Source of the DNA: Clostridiales bacterium
Lineage (GTDB): Bacteria > Bacillota > Clostridia > Oscillospirales > Oscillospiraceae
Reading direction: 5' to 3'
NCBI GenBank assembly: GCA_022772585.1
Contig: JALEZN010000038.1
Location: 1 to 43,062, forward strand
Length of the DNA stretch: 43,062 nucleotides
Shown here: one piece after another, positions 24,904-32,505 of the stretch
Numbering within the stretch: position 1 is the first letter of the stretch
How the letters are laid out: the number at the start of each line of letters is the position of its first letter
Position numbers and translations under genes: made by a program
Notes under the pieces: model-generated
Seen by the model: only the letters and a program-made list of their open reading frames with translations
Told to the model about the DNA's origin: nothing
Databases searched by the model: none

Positions 24904-24957
24904 AAGCCGCCCACCGGCTTTCGGGGACTGTTTCCCGAAATCGGCAGGCGGCTTTTT
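24904..24957. terminator. Second hairpin, likely bidirectional
   Basis: AAGCCGCC / GGCGGCTT closes an inner TTCGGG / CCCGAA stem, with TTTTT on the plus side and a TTAATTTTTT run on the minus side. It can end the leftward aldehyde dehydrogenase operon. Confidence 0.7.
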
Positions 24958-25066
24958 CATTTTGTGCAAGTCCTTTGCCGGGCTCCGGAGGGAACTCTAA
25001 AATCTCCGGCAAAGCGGCGGCCGGTCCATCCGGCTGCCGGATATGAGATATTTTTCGGATCGATGC

Positions 25067-26587
25067 TCAGATCCGCTCCACAGTACCCTCCCAGGTATCC
25101 ATGGCCTTCTTATGGGAATGCTCGTCATACCAGTGTCTGGTGACAGTCTTGGCTCTGGTGTAGAAGCGGATGCCGTCCAGGCCCAGCACATGCTGATCGC
25201 CGAAGAAGGAATCCTTGTTGCCGGAGAAGGGGAAATACGCAGAAGGCACGGGGATGCCCACATTGATGCCGACCATGCCGCCGTCGGTGAGCATCTCAAA
25301 CTGACGGGCATAGTAACCGTTCTGGGTAAAGATGACAGAACCGTTGGCAAAGGGATTGGCATTCATCAGCGCAACGCCCTCTTCAAAGCTCTTGACCCGC
25401 TTGATGAGGGTGACAGGCCCAAAGATCTCGCGGTTGCCCACGGACATCTCGGGCGTCACATGATCCAGGATGGTGGGGCCGACAAAGAAGCCATTCTCAA
25501 AGCCGGGGACCACAATGTCACGTCCGTCCAGAACCAGCTCCGCGCCCTCATCGATGCCCTTCTGGATCCAGTCGCAGATGGAACGCTTATGCTTTTCATT
25601 CACAACAGGGCCAAGGTCGGTCTCGGGATCATAGGCGCAGCCCACCTTCATGGCCATGGCCTTTTCCTTCAGCATTGCGACAAATTTGTCGGCGATGGAC
25701 TCCTGCACCACGATGACGGGCAGGGCCATGCAGCGCATGCCGGCGCAGCCGTAAGTGGAGTTGACGATGGCCTTCACCGTGCTCTCAAGATCGCAGTCCT
25801 CCAGAACAAGGGCGTGGTTTTTCGCCTCGCACTGCGCCTGAACACGCTTGCCGTGGGCCGCGGCAACGGAGTAGATATGCTTGCCCACCTCGGTGGTACC
25901 GACAAAGGTGACCGCCTTGACCCGCGGGTCGGTCAGCAGGACCTCAGATTCATTGCGGCTGCAGGTGACCAGGTTCACCACACCCTTGGGGAAACCGCCC
26001 TCCTCGTAGAACAGCTCCATGATGCGCATAGAGGTCAGCGGGGTGAAGGAGGCGGCCTTCAGCACTACCGTATTGCCGGTGGCAATGGCCAGAGGCACCA
26101 TCCAGCCCCAGGGGATCATGGCGGGGAAGTTGAAGGGGACGATGCCGGCCACAACGCCCAGAGGGACACGGTAGGTAGCGGTGTCAAAGCCGGTCGTGAC
26201 CTGCAGGGAAGCGCTGCCCTGAGAGGTGAAGGGAGTGGCGCAGGCCAGCTCGGTGGGCTCGATGGCCTTGAGAACATCGCCCCTGGCCTCGTTGAGGGTC
26301 TTGCCCAGCTCCTTGGCGCACAGCAGGGTAAGCTCGTCCAGATGATCCATCAGAATGTTGCGCCACTTGAACATCATCTGTGTGCGCTTGCTGATGGACA
26401 TCTGAGACCAGGCGGGGAAGGCAGCGTGGGCGGAGGCGATGGCCTCCTCCAGCTCGTCCTGGGTGCAGCAAGGGACCTCCGCAATGATCTCACCGGTAGA
26501 GGAATCGGAGACAGGCAGCCACTTGGAAGTTTTCGAATCCTTCCACTCGCCGTTGACACAATACTTCATTCTTTTTATTTCGCTCAT
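25067..26587 (-). CDS. Aldehyde dehydrogenase, MmsA/IolA (methylmalonate-semialdehyde) type
   Basis: A 506-aa ALDH superfamily protein most like CoA-acylating methylmalonate-semialdehyde dehydrogenase. Visible motifs: G-I-V-P-F-N-F-P-A-M-I-P (about 160), T-F-V-G-T-T-E-V-G-K (about 230), A-K-N-H-A-L-V-L-E-D-C-D and the catalytic loop G-C-A-G-M-R-C-M-A-L (catalytic Cys near 291). The ALDH general base region and C-terminal oligomerisation strand are present. Downstream of the split transketolase (34 bp gap), so last in the operon. In this context it could oxidise a semialdehyde released by the transketolase rather than methylmalonate semialdehyde. The physiological aldehyde cannot be decided from sequence. 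Confidence 0.85.
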   Translation of the reverse strand: MSEIKRMKYCVNGEWKDSKTSKWLPVSDSSTGEIIAEVPCCTQDELEEAIASAHAAFPAWSQMSISKRTQMMFKWRNILMDHLDELTLLCAKELGKTLNEARGDVLKAIEPTELACATPFTSQGSASLQVTTGFDTATYRVPLGVVAGIVPFNFPAMIPWGWMVPLAIATGNTVVLKAASFTPLTSMRIMELFYEEGGFPKGVVNLVTCSRNESEVLLTDPRVKAVTFVGTTEVGKHIYSVAAAHGKRVQAQCEAKNHALVLEDCDLESTVKAIVNSTYGCAGMRCMALPVIVVQESIADKFVAMLKEKAMAMKVGCAYDPETDLGPVVNEKHKRSICDWIQKGIDEGAELVLDGRDIVVPGFENGFFVGPTILDHVTPEMSVGNREIFGPVTLIKRVKSFEEGVALMNANPFANGSVIFTQNGYYARQFEMLTDGGMVGINVGIPVPSAYFPFSGNKDSFFGDQHVLGLDGIRFYTRAKTVTRHWYDEHSHKKAMDTWEGTVERI

Positions 26588-26621
26588 GATTCATACACTC
26601 CTTTGATCTGTTTGACCCTGC

Positions 26622-27590
26622 TTACTTTTTCTTGCGCTTCAGAACCTGCTTGACCTTTTCCACAATAAAAGGAGCCGTCAAGCCAAAGCGCTCCTCCAGA
26701 TAGCTCTGGGGACCGACCTCACCGAATTCGTCCTGTACGCCGATGCGCTCCATGGGAACGGGATCGGACTCCACCAGCACTTCGGCCACGGCGCTGCCCA
26801 GGCCGCCGATGATGCTCTCGTTCTCACAGGTGACGATGGCGCCGGTCTCAGCCGCGCACTTCCGAATGCACTCGGAGTCAATGGGCTTCACCGTGAACAT
26901 ATCCACCACACGGGCACTGATGCCCTCAGCGGCCAAGGTCTCTGCCGCCAGCAGCGCCTGACGGACCTCCAGGCCGATGGCGATGATGGTCACATCGCTG
27001 CCCTCCCGGATGATCTCAGCTTTGCCGATGGTGAATTCGGAGCCGGGCTCGTAAATATCATAGACGGTCTTGCGGGGCATCCGCAGATAGAACACGCCGT
27101 TGGTCTCCGCCACCTGCCGGACGACGGAGCGCATCATGGTGGGGTCAGAGGGTTCCACAATGGTCACATGGGGCATGACACGCATAATGCCCACATCTTC
27201 AAAGGCCATATGCGTGCCGCCGTTGAACGCGGCGCTGACGCCGGAGTCGCAGCCGACGATCTTTACGTTCTGGCCGGCATAGGCACAGGACAGGAAGATC
27301 TGGTCATAGATGCGTCTGGTTGCAAACACCGCAAAGGTGTGCAGGAAGGGTACCATGCCCGCTCTCGCCAGACCGCCGGCCATGCCGCAGGCGTTCTGCT
27401 CCTGAATTCCCAGGTTGAACGCACGGTCAGGGAAGGCCTTTTTGAATCCCTTGGTGCCGCAGGAATTGCTCAGATCGCAGTCCAGCGCGACAATCTTCTC
27501 GTTCTTCCGTGCCTCTTCCACCAGCGCGCCGCAATAGGCCGCGCGCATTTCCTCTGGAGAAACCTGAATTACATTACGCAGCTTCACCAT
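26622..27590 (-). CDS. Transketolase, C-terminal subunit
   Basis: A 322-aa protein with the transketolase pyrimidine-binding domain (N-L-G-I-Q-E-Q-N-A-C-G-M-A-G-G-L-A with the conserved Glu for TPP activation, about 60-80) and the C-terminal transketolase domain (about 190-310). It pairs with the N-terminal subunit encoded next to it; the reading frames overlap by 7 bp, so they are translationally coupled. Split transketolases are common in archaea and Clostridia, often in dedicated sugar pathways rather than the pentose phosphate pathway. They transfer two-carbon ketol groups between sugar phosphates or related sugars. Confidence 0.92.
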   Translation of the reverse strand: MVKLRNVIQVSPEEMRAAYCGALVEEARKNEKIVALDCDLSNSCGTKGFKKAFPDRAFNLGIQEQNACGMAGGLARAGMVPFLHTFAVFATRRIYDQIFLSCAYAGQNVKIVGCDSGVSAAFNGGTHMAFEDVGIMRVMPHVTIVEPSDPTMMRSVVRQVAETNGVFYLRMPRKTVYDIYEPGSEFTIGKAEIIREGSDVTIIAIGLEVRQALLAAETLAAEGISARVVDMFTVKPIDSECIRKCAAETGAIVTCENESIIGGLGSAVAEVLVESDPVPMERIGVQDEFGEVGPQSYLEERFGLTAPFIVEKVKQVLKRKKK

Positions 27591-28444
27591 TTGAAATCAC
27601 CTCCAGGGTACGTGCCTTCTTGGAACCGCTTTTCGATCTCCGCACAGGATTTTTCGGCTTTTTCAAGGTCAAAGGTCAGATAGTGGTTGAACTCCTCCGC
27701 CTCGGCCAGCGGTACGCCCAGGCCCTTGACGGTGTCCAGAACAATGCAGTGGGGTTTCCCCTGGACAGCCTTGGCAGCCTCGATGGCATTCCAGATCGCC
27801 TCCACGTCGTACCCCTTGACGGTCACAGCGTCAAAACCGAAGGTCCGGAATTTCTCCTCCAGATCCATGGGCTTGCAGATATCCTCCAGGCGGCCGTCCA
27901 GCTGCTTTTTGTTCCAGTCGACAAACACGATAAAATGATCCAGGGCCAGATGATTGGCAGCCTCGCAGGCTTCCCAGACCTCGCCCTCGTTGGTCTCACC
28001 GTCGCCCACGATGCAGTAGGTCCAGCTGTCGCGGCTCTGCAGGCGGTTGCCCAGCGCGATCCCCACGGCGGAGGAAATTCCCTGGCCCAGAGAACCGGTG
28101 GTCATGTCGATGCCGGGCGTCTTCTGGCAGTCTGCGTGACTGGGAAGGCGGGTGCCCGGCTTGTTGACCGTCTGAAGCCACTCCATGGGGAAATAACCGG
28201 CCAGTGCCAGCGTCGCATAGAGCGCCGGACCGCAATGTCCCTTGGACAGGATCATCCAATCCCGCTCCGGCCAGTCCGGATTTTTCGGGTCGATCCGCAT
28301 CATACCGCCGTAAAGGACCGCCAGTACATCCGCGATGGACGCCGAGCCGCCGATATGGCCGAACCCGGCTGTGCCTATGGCTCTGGTGGTCTCGATCCGA
28401 ATGTCTGCGCTGAGACGGCGTATTTTACCAAAGTTTTGTTCCAT
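27584..28444 (-). CDS. Transketolase, N-terminal subunit
   Basis: A 286-aa TPP-binding half, ATG 28444 with AGAAAGGAGATTGG upstream; the frame to 28543 has no site. It shows I-G-G-S-A-S-I-A-D, K-G-H-C-G-P-A-L-Y, T-G-S-L-G-Q-G and the TPP/Mg motif G-D-G-E-T-N-E-G (about 150-157) ending with N-K-K-Q-L-D-G. It forms the active enzyme with the C-terminal subunit. The 157-bp gap upstream holds two hairpins. Confidence 0.92.
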   Translation of the reverse strand: MEQNFGKIRRLSADIRIETTRAIGTAGFGHIGGSASIADVLAVLYGGMMRIDPKNPDWPERDWMILSKGHCGPALYATLALAGYFPMEWLQTVNKPGTRLPSHADCQKTPGIDMTTGSLGQGISSAVGIALGNRLQSRDSWTYCIVGDGETNEGEVWEACEAANHLALDHFIVFVDWNKKQLDGRLEDICKPMDLEEKFRTFGFDAVTVKGYDVEAIWNAIEAAKAVQGKPHCIVLDTVKGLGVPLAEAEEFNHYLTFDLEKAEKSCAEIEKRFQEGTYPGGDFKW

Positions 28445-28510
28445 TCCAATCTCCTTTCTGAACACTCGTAAAGGCGGCGGGAAATTGCTTTTCCACCTGG
28501 ATTGATGCAT

Positions 28511-28593
28511 CCGGCCGTTTTGTCTCAGGACGGCCGCACACACCTCACATGAATTCTGTCATCCCATGCCCTGCGGCACGGGATGACAGAATT
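28511..28593 (-). terminator. Two intercistronic hairpins upstream of the transketolase
   Basis: One stem is CGGCCGT / ACGGCCG (about 28511-28536). The other is a perfect 14-bp AATTCTGTCATCCC / GGGATGACAGAATT (28552-28593) whose loop itself folds (TGCC-CTGC-GGCA). Neither has a T-run on the gene strand, so processing or partial termination between transporter and transketolase is more likely than full stop. Confidence 0.5.
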
Positions 28594-28601
28594 GTCCGAT
28601 T

Positions 28602-29714
28602 TTAGTAGAGGCCGGTCATCATTCCCACGACATACATGCCAAGAGAGACTACGACACAGGCGATGACAGACATCAGGACTCCCGCTTTTGCAAAGTCCTT
28701 GATGGAGAAATAGCCGGCCGAATAAGCGATGACGTTGGTCGGAGTGGACGTGATCAGGATGAATGCCAGAGACGTTCCCAGCGCTGCGGGGAATGCGACG
28801 GACATAACGGACACGTCGATGCTCTGTGCAAGCTGGATCACGATCGGCATAACAATACTTGCGGATACCGTTGCGCTGGAAAGGGCAATGTTCATCAGCG
28901 TAATGCTCAGAACCACCACGAAGACCATCACGATGGGGCTCATGCCGCGGATATTGCCCAGCAGGCTGAGCGCGATCCAGTCGGCCACTCCGGTATTATA
29001 GAGCACCATACCCAGGGACACACCGGACAGGACCAGAATGATGCTGCTCCAGGAGATGTCCTTTTCGATCTCTTTGTATTTGATGGTGCTGACGCCGGGG
29101 AAGAAGAACAGCATGGTGGTCAGAATGACCGGCAGAGAGATGGGAACGCTGATGCCCAGCAGGCTGGAGATCTTAGAAGAGAATACCCACAGCAGGACGG
29201 TCATGACAAAGATCACCAGAGTAACCTTTTCGTCGCGGGAGAGCTTGGGCTGATTCCGGTTTTCATTTCTGATCTCTTCGTTGGACTTTTTCAGGCACTT
29301 GATCTCAGGCTTGAAGATCAGCAGGAGCATGCCCCAGCAGATCGGGATAAGCACCAGAGTGATGGGAACGCCATAGATCATCCAGTCCAGGAAGGATACG
29401 TCGACGCCGGCCATGTCCTTCATAAACCCGATCGCCAGCGGATTGGGGCCGTTTCCTGCCGGAGTTCCCAGGCCGCCGATCAGGCTGCCCCACGCTACCG
29501 ACATAAGCAGTCCTTTGCCGAAGTTGCTCTCCAGAGGCTTCAGGCCTTCCTCCTCCAAAAGTGCTTTGGCCAGAGGCATCAGCATGGCGGCAACGGCCAT
29601 GTTGGAGATCCACATGGACAGCAGCGCACCTACCGTCAGGAAGCCCAGCAGAATGTATTTGGTACGGTTGCCCGTAATGGACAGGCAGAAATTGACGATC
29701 CGCAGTCCAGCCAT
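28602..29714 (-). pseudogene. SLC13/DASS-type anion transporter, N-terminus missing
   Basis: The frame gives 370 aa of a divalent anion:Na+ symporter-like protein (SLC13/DASS/ArsB-NhaD clan) with about nine hydrophobic helices. Visible: L-S-M-W-I-S-N-M-A near residue 32, G-G-L-G-T-P-A-G-N-G-P-N, and a second substrate motif reading A-L-S-S-A-T-V-S-A. In complete DASS proteins (about 460-480 aa) the first S-N-T motif lies about 110-150 residues from the start; here it lies about 35 residues in, so roughly the first 100 residues and the start codon are gone. The remaining upstream DNA belongs to the isomerase gene in another frame. The ATG at 29714 has no ribosome binding site of its own. A true product would be non-functional unless this is an assembly join. 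Confidence 0.75.
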
Positions 29715-30057
29715 AGCCCTGATTCAGCGGCAGTGAGATACAGTTGCCCCCGTTGATCTGTGTAAACAGCCAGGCATCCAGCGCGGAAGAGATCAGTCCG
29801 CAGAACACACCGGGATACTGCATGGCGGCATTCAGATATCCCTGGCCCGTCCCGCAGCCGCCCACAACAAAATCAACTGCGTTGGCGTTGAGCAGAATGG
29901 CCGTCATCAGTCCCGTGTGGATATAGGTCAGCTCAGGCAGACTCGGATCTCCGGTCATACCCAGATTCAGCAGCTCATGTCCCCGGCCATCCAACGCCTT
30001 GATGATATCACCGTTTTTCTGCTGGGCGCTTACCTCATTGATGATTGCAATACGCAT
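29698..30057 (-). pseudogene. RpiB/LacA/LacB-type sugar isomerase, C-terminus missing
   Basis: The first 120 residues match the RpiB/LacAB isomerase family: M-R-I-A-I-I-N-E-V-S start, V-V-G-G-C-G-T-G-Q-G (about 64-73, catalytic Cys region), N-G-G-N-C-I-S-L-P (about 102-110) and G-Y-G-W-T-A. Then family similarity stops and the frame runs on to 29305 as an out-of-frame reading of the transporter. Relatives of this sub-type are about 210 aa, so about 90 residues are lost. ATG 30057 with AGGTGAGGAGATATGT upstream makes this the first gene of the leftward operon. It would isomerise an aldose/ketose (phosphate) feeding the transketolase. Deletion or chimeric assembly, see findings. Confidence 0.7.
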
Positions 30058-30135
30058 ACATATCTCCTCACCTTTCTGATCGTGTCGATCCGCTGTTTAT
30101 TCGCTCTTCTGATCTGAGTGATCTCTTTGACTAAA

Positions 30136-30163
30136 ATTATATGAGAACCGCGCTCAAAGTCAA
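30136..30163 (-). promoter_or_regulatory. Promoter of the isomerase-transketolase operon
   Basis: On the minus strand TTGACT (30163-30158), 16-bp spacer, TATAAT (30141-30136), 79 bp upstream of the ATG at 30057. Confidence 0.75.
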
Positions 30164-30166
30164 TGC

Positions 30167-30193
30167 TTATTTCGCAACACAGTTGCATAATAA
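30167..30193. promoter_or_regulatory. Imperfect palindrome abutting the operon -35
   Basis: TTATTTCGCAA, 5-nt spacer, TTGCATAATAA: 9 of 11 positions pair. It lies just upstream of the leftward -35 element, a typical IclR-type activator or repressor position. Confidence 0.5.
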
Positions 30194-30316
30194 ACAACAG
30201 ATAACAAAAAAATATTTATTCAACAAGCAGGTCCAATATTATTTGGTGGTAATGCCCAATAAAATGGGGCACTCAAATGCAGGTCATCCGTCCCATACCT
30301 TCGGCTACAGTTTTCC

Positions 30317-30345
30317 TTGCAAACAAATTGTACCAATGTTAGAAT
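30317..30345 (+). promoter_or_regulatory. Promoter of the iclR-type gene
   Basis: TTGCAA, 17-bp spacer, TAGAAT (30340-30345). The spacer contains the first copy of the inverted site at 30327-30337. Confidence 0.65.
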
Positions 30346-30388
30346 AGTTTAAGGAGAATGAGATGAGAGGTGGCAAAATTGGTACAAT
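30327..30388. promoter_or_regulatory. Paired inverted sites around the iclR promoter/start
   Basis: ATTGTACCAAT (30327-30337) and its exact reverse complement ATTGGTACAAT (30378-30388) are 51 bp apart. The first lies in the promoter spacer, the second inside the first codons. This suggests autorepression by looping or by two dimers. Confidence 0.55.
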
Positions 30389-31122
30389 CTCTTGACCGGG
30401 GGATGCAGATCCTGTCCATTCTGGAACAAAAGGGCAGTGCGGGCGTGACGGAAATCGCCGCAGAACTGGGTGTGAATAAAAGCACCGCCTCCCGGCTGCT
30501 GGACACACTGAAAAAACACGATATGGTACAGGTGGATCCTGCCACCAAAAAATACCGTCTGGGCTTTCGGATCCTGTATCTGGGAGAGGGCATCAAACGA
30601 AATATCAATGTGATTGCCACCGCACGTCCCTTCCTGTCACAGCTCTGCGACGAGCTGAATGAGAGTGTACATCTGTGTGCCTTCAACAATGGCACTGTCT
30701 ACGTGGTGGATCAGGTGCGGTCAAAAAGCGTATACAACCTGTCTGCCAATGTGGGCATGGCAGAGCCGCTGCACAGTTCTTCCGTGGGAAAGTGTATTCT
30801 TGCCTTCAAGCCCCCGGCTATGGTGGAGCAGCTGCTGAAGGACTACCAATTTACCGCTTATACGCCCAGGACCATTACAAATCTCAATGATCTGATGAAG
30901 CATCTGGCGGTGATCCGGGAACAGGGCTACGCGATAGACAATGAGGAGCTGACACCGGGCGTCAGATGCATTGCCGCCCCCATTTATAACTATCGCGGCA
31001 ATGTGAACTACAGCCTGGGCGTCTCAGGGCCGACCAGCCATATCAAGCCATCCACACTGGATCGTTACGTCTCCGCTCTGCTGTCCGCGAGCAATCAGAT
31101 CAGTGTAAGCCTCGGGCTGTAA
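30370..31122 (+). CDS. IclR family transcriptional regulator
   Basis: A 250-aa regulator starting at GTG 30370; the nearby ATG at 30363 is out of frame and stops early. N-terminal winged HTH: G-V-T-E-I-A-A-E-L-G-V-N-K-S-T-A-S-R-L-L (about 25-44). The C-terminal IclR effector domain shows P-L-H-S-S-S-V-G-K (about 137-145) and G-V-R-C-I-A-A-P-I-Y (about 197-206), the effector pocket region. It is divergent from the isomerase/transporter/transketolase/ALDH operon and most likely controls it in response to a pathway metabolite; the two palindromic sites nearby support this. Confidence 0.93.
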   Translation: MAKLVQSLDRGMQILSILEQKGSAGVTEIAAELGVNKSTASRLLDTLKKHDMVQVDPATKKYRLGFRILYLGEGIKRNINVIATARPFLSQLCDELNESVHLCAFNNGTVYVVDQVRSKSVYNLSANVGMAEPLHSSSVGKCILAFKPPAMVEQLLKDYQFTAYTPRTITNLNDLMKHLAVIREQGYAIDNEELTPGVRCIAAPIYNYRGNVNYSLGVSGPTSHIKPSTLDRYVSALLSASNQISVSLGL

Positions 31123-31165
31123 CGGGGCCATCCGGCCCGGCCATACAATGAGAAGCAAACGGCAA

Positions 31166-31203
31166 AAGCGAGACTTGCCACTTTTGTTGGGCAAGTCTCG
31201 CTT
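31166..31203 (+). terminator. Terminator of the iclR gene
   Basis: A perfect 14-bp stem, AAGCGAGACTTGCC / GGCAAGTCTCGCTT, with a 10-nt loop, 44 bp after the stop. No T-run beyond CTTC. Confidence 0.65.
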
Positions 31204-31206
31204 CAA

Positions 31207-31236
31207 CTCAAACTCAAGCAGCTCAAACTCAAGCAG
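31207..31236 (+). repeat. 15-bp tandem repeat
   Basis: CTCAAACTCAAGCAG occurs twice head to tail (31207-31221, 31222-31236) just after the terminator. No function evident. Confidence 0.85.
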
Positions 31237-31239
31237 CTT

Positions 31240-31430
31240 ATGAGTTTTCTATCAAATGGTGTTCCCCACAAATATGCCGGGTGGTCAGCTCCCAAAAAAC
31301 GTGTTCCCATGCCCCCTGCCGGCCCCACCGGCGGGATCTCGTATATGCGCTTTTTCAGCAGAAGGGTTTTAGCCTTCTGCTTCTTTCTTTTTCAGCATAT
31401 TTTACTTCCAATGCTGACGATGAGTTTTCT
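31240..31430. repeat. Hairpin-rich stretch bounded by 11-bp direct repeats
   Basis: ATGAGTTTTCT occurs at 31240-31250 and 31420-31430. Between them are three hairpins: CCTGCCGG/CCGGCGGG (about 31314-31335), GCAGAAGG/CCTTCTGC followed by TTCTTTCTTTTT (31358-31392, a rightward terminator), and TCAGCAT/ATGCTGA (31392-31417). No convincing gene; the short open frames here lack codon-like composition and ribosome sites. It could be a decayed small mobile element. Confidence 0.45.
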
Positions 31431-31465
31431 GACTATCATGCAGGATACTGCTCCCCTGCCGGCGT

Positions 31466-31503
31466 AAAAAAGCGGAGCCGCCAAACCATTGCTGGCTGGC
31501 GGC
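31466..31503 (-). terminator. Terminator of the peptide-importer operon
   Basis: On the minus strand GCCGCCA, loop, TGGCGGC, TCCGC, then TTTTTT. It lies 43 bp after the stop of the last ABC ATPase gene. Confidence 0.75.
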
Positions 31504-31545
31504 TTCGCCTTGATTCTATTATGGTACCACTATATGGCAGAGTAT

Positions 31546-32505
31546 TCAGTCTATAAAGCAGGATACAAAATGGCCTGGTGCAATCTCTTTCAATTCTGGT
31601 TCCTGCTGGCGGCACTGATCGGTGGCATGCGGGCAGCGATTGGCAAACCGGCAGGCATTGGGCGGATCGATGGGAGAGGTGATCTCCCCCTTCAAAAGGA
31701 GCCGCTCCTTTTTGCAGTTGATCCTGGGGATGGGGATAGCACTGAGCAGGGCCTTGGTATAGGGATGTGTGGGATGGGCAAAGAGCTCCTCGGAAGGAGC
31801 TTTTTCCACCAAACGCCCCAAGTACATCACCATGATGTCGTCTGAAAAGTGATTGACCACAGACAGGTCATGGGTGATGAACAAATATGTCAGCCCTATT
31901 TTTTCCTGAAGGTCCTTCATCAGATTTAAAATCTGGGCCTGAATGGAGACATCCAATGCGGAGACCGGCTCATCACATACGATAAACTGCGGGTCGACCG
32001 CCAGCGCCCGGGCAATTCCAATGCGCTGCCGGCGCCCCCCATCCAGCTCATGCGGGTAGGAGTTTACCAGCCGCTCCGAAAGGCCGACGGTCTCCATCAG
32101 CTCCCTGACCCGCTCCTGCTGTTCCTTTTTGCTGGTAATGAGCCTGTGCAGGCGGATCGGCTCCAGGATGGTCTGGCTGACTGATTTCCGGGGGTCCAGG
32201 GAGGAAAATGGGTCCTGAAATATCATCTGCATTTTCGTCCGCATGGAGCGCATCTCCGCAGCATTCAGCCTGCTCACATCCGCCCCTTCAAAAAGGACTT
32301 CGCCGTCTGTTGGTTCCAGCAGCCGCAAAATAGTGCGCCCCATGGTGGATTTTCCGCATCCCGACTCGCCCACGACACCCAGGGTCTTTCCCTGCTCCAG
32401 GGAGAAGGTAACATCATCGACCGCATGGAGCATTCCGCGCGGCGTTTTGAAATACTTTTTTAAATGGTTTACCTGCAGAAGCGGAGACGCTGCGTTTATG
32501 GCCAT
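31546..32505 (-). CDS. Oligopeptide/dipeptide ABC transporter ATPase (DppF/OppF-like)
   Basis: A 319-aa ATPase, ATG 32505 with GAGGAGGGAG upstream, overlapping the previous gene by 10 bp. Walker A is G-E-S-G-C-G-K-S-T (about 54-62), Walker B F-I-V-C-D-E-P-V-S-A-L-D, and the H-loop T-H-D-L-S. The C-terminal oligopeptide extension has the Fe-S-like R-F-A-N-R-C-P-H-A ... C motif. The ABC signature reads L-D-G-G-R-R-Q-R rather than L-S-G-G-Q-x-Q-R, a rare change at two positions of the ATP-contacting motif. It partners the DppD-like ATPase. Confidence 0.92.
   Translation of the reverse strand: MAINAASPLLQVNHLKKYFKTPRGMLHAVDDVTFSLEQGKTLGVVGESGCGKSTMGRTILRLLEPTDGEVLFEGADVSRLNAAEMRSMRTKMQMIFQDPFSSLDPRKSVSQTILEPIRLHRLITSKKEQQERVRELMETVGLSERLVNSYPHELDGGRRQRIGIARALAVDPQFIVCDEPVSALDVSIQAQILNLMKDLQEKIGLTYLFITHDLSVVNHFSDDIMVMYLGRLVEKAPSEELFAHPTHPYTKALLSAIPIPRINCKKERLLLKGEITSPIDPPNACRFANRCPHATDQCRQQEPELKEIAPGHFVSCFID

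Noticed and set aside
31240-31556. Two small rightward open frames of 75-91 codons
   Set aside because: They span terminators and repeats, have no ribosome sites and show no recognisable protein features.
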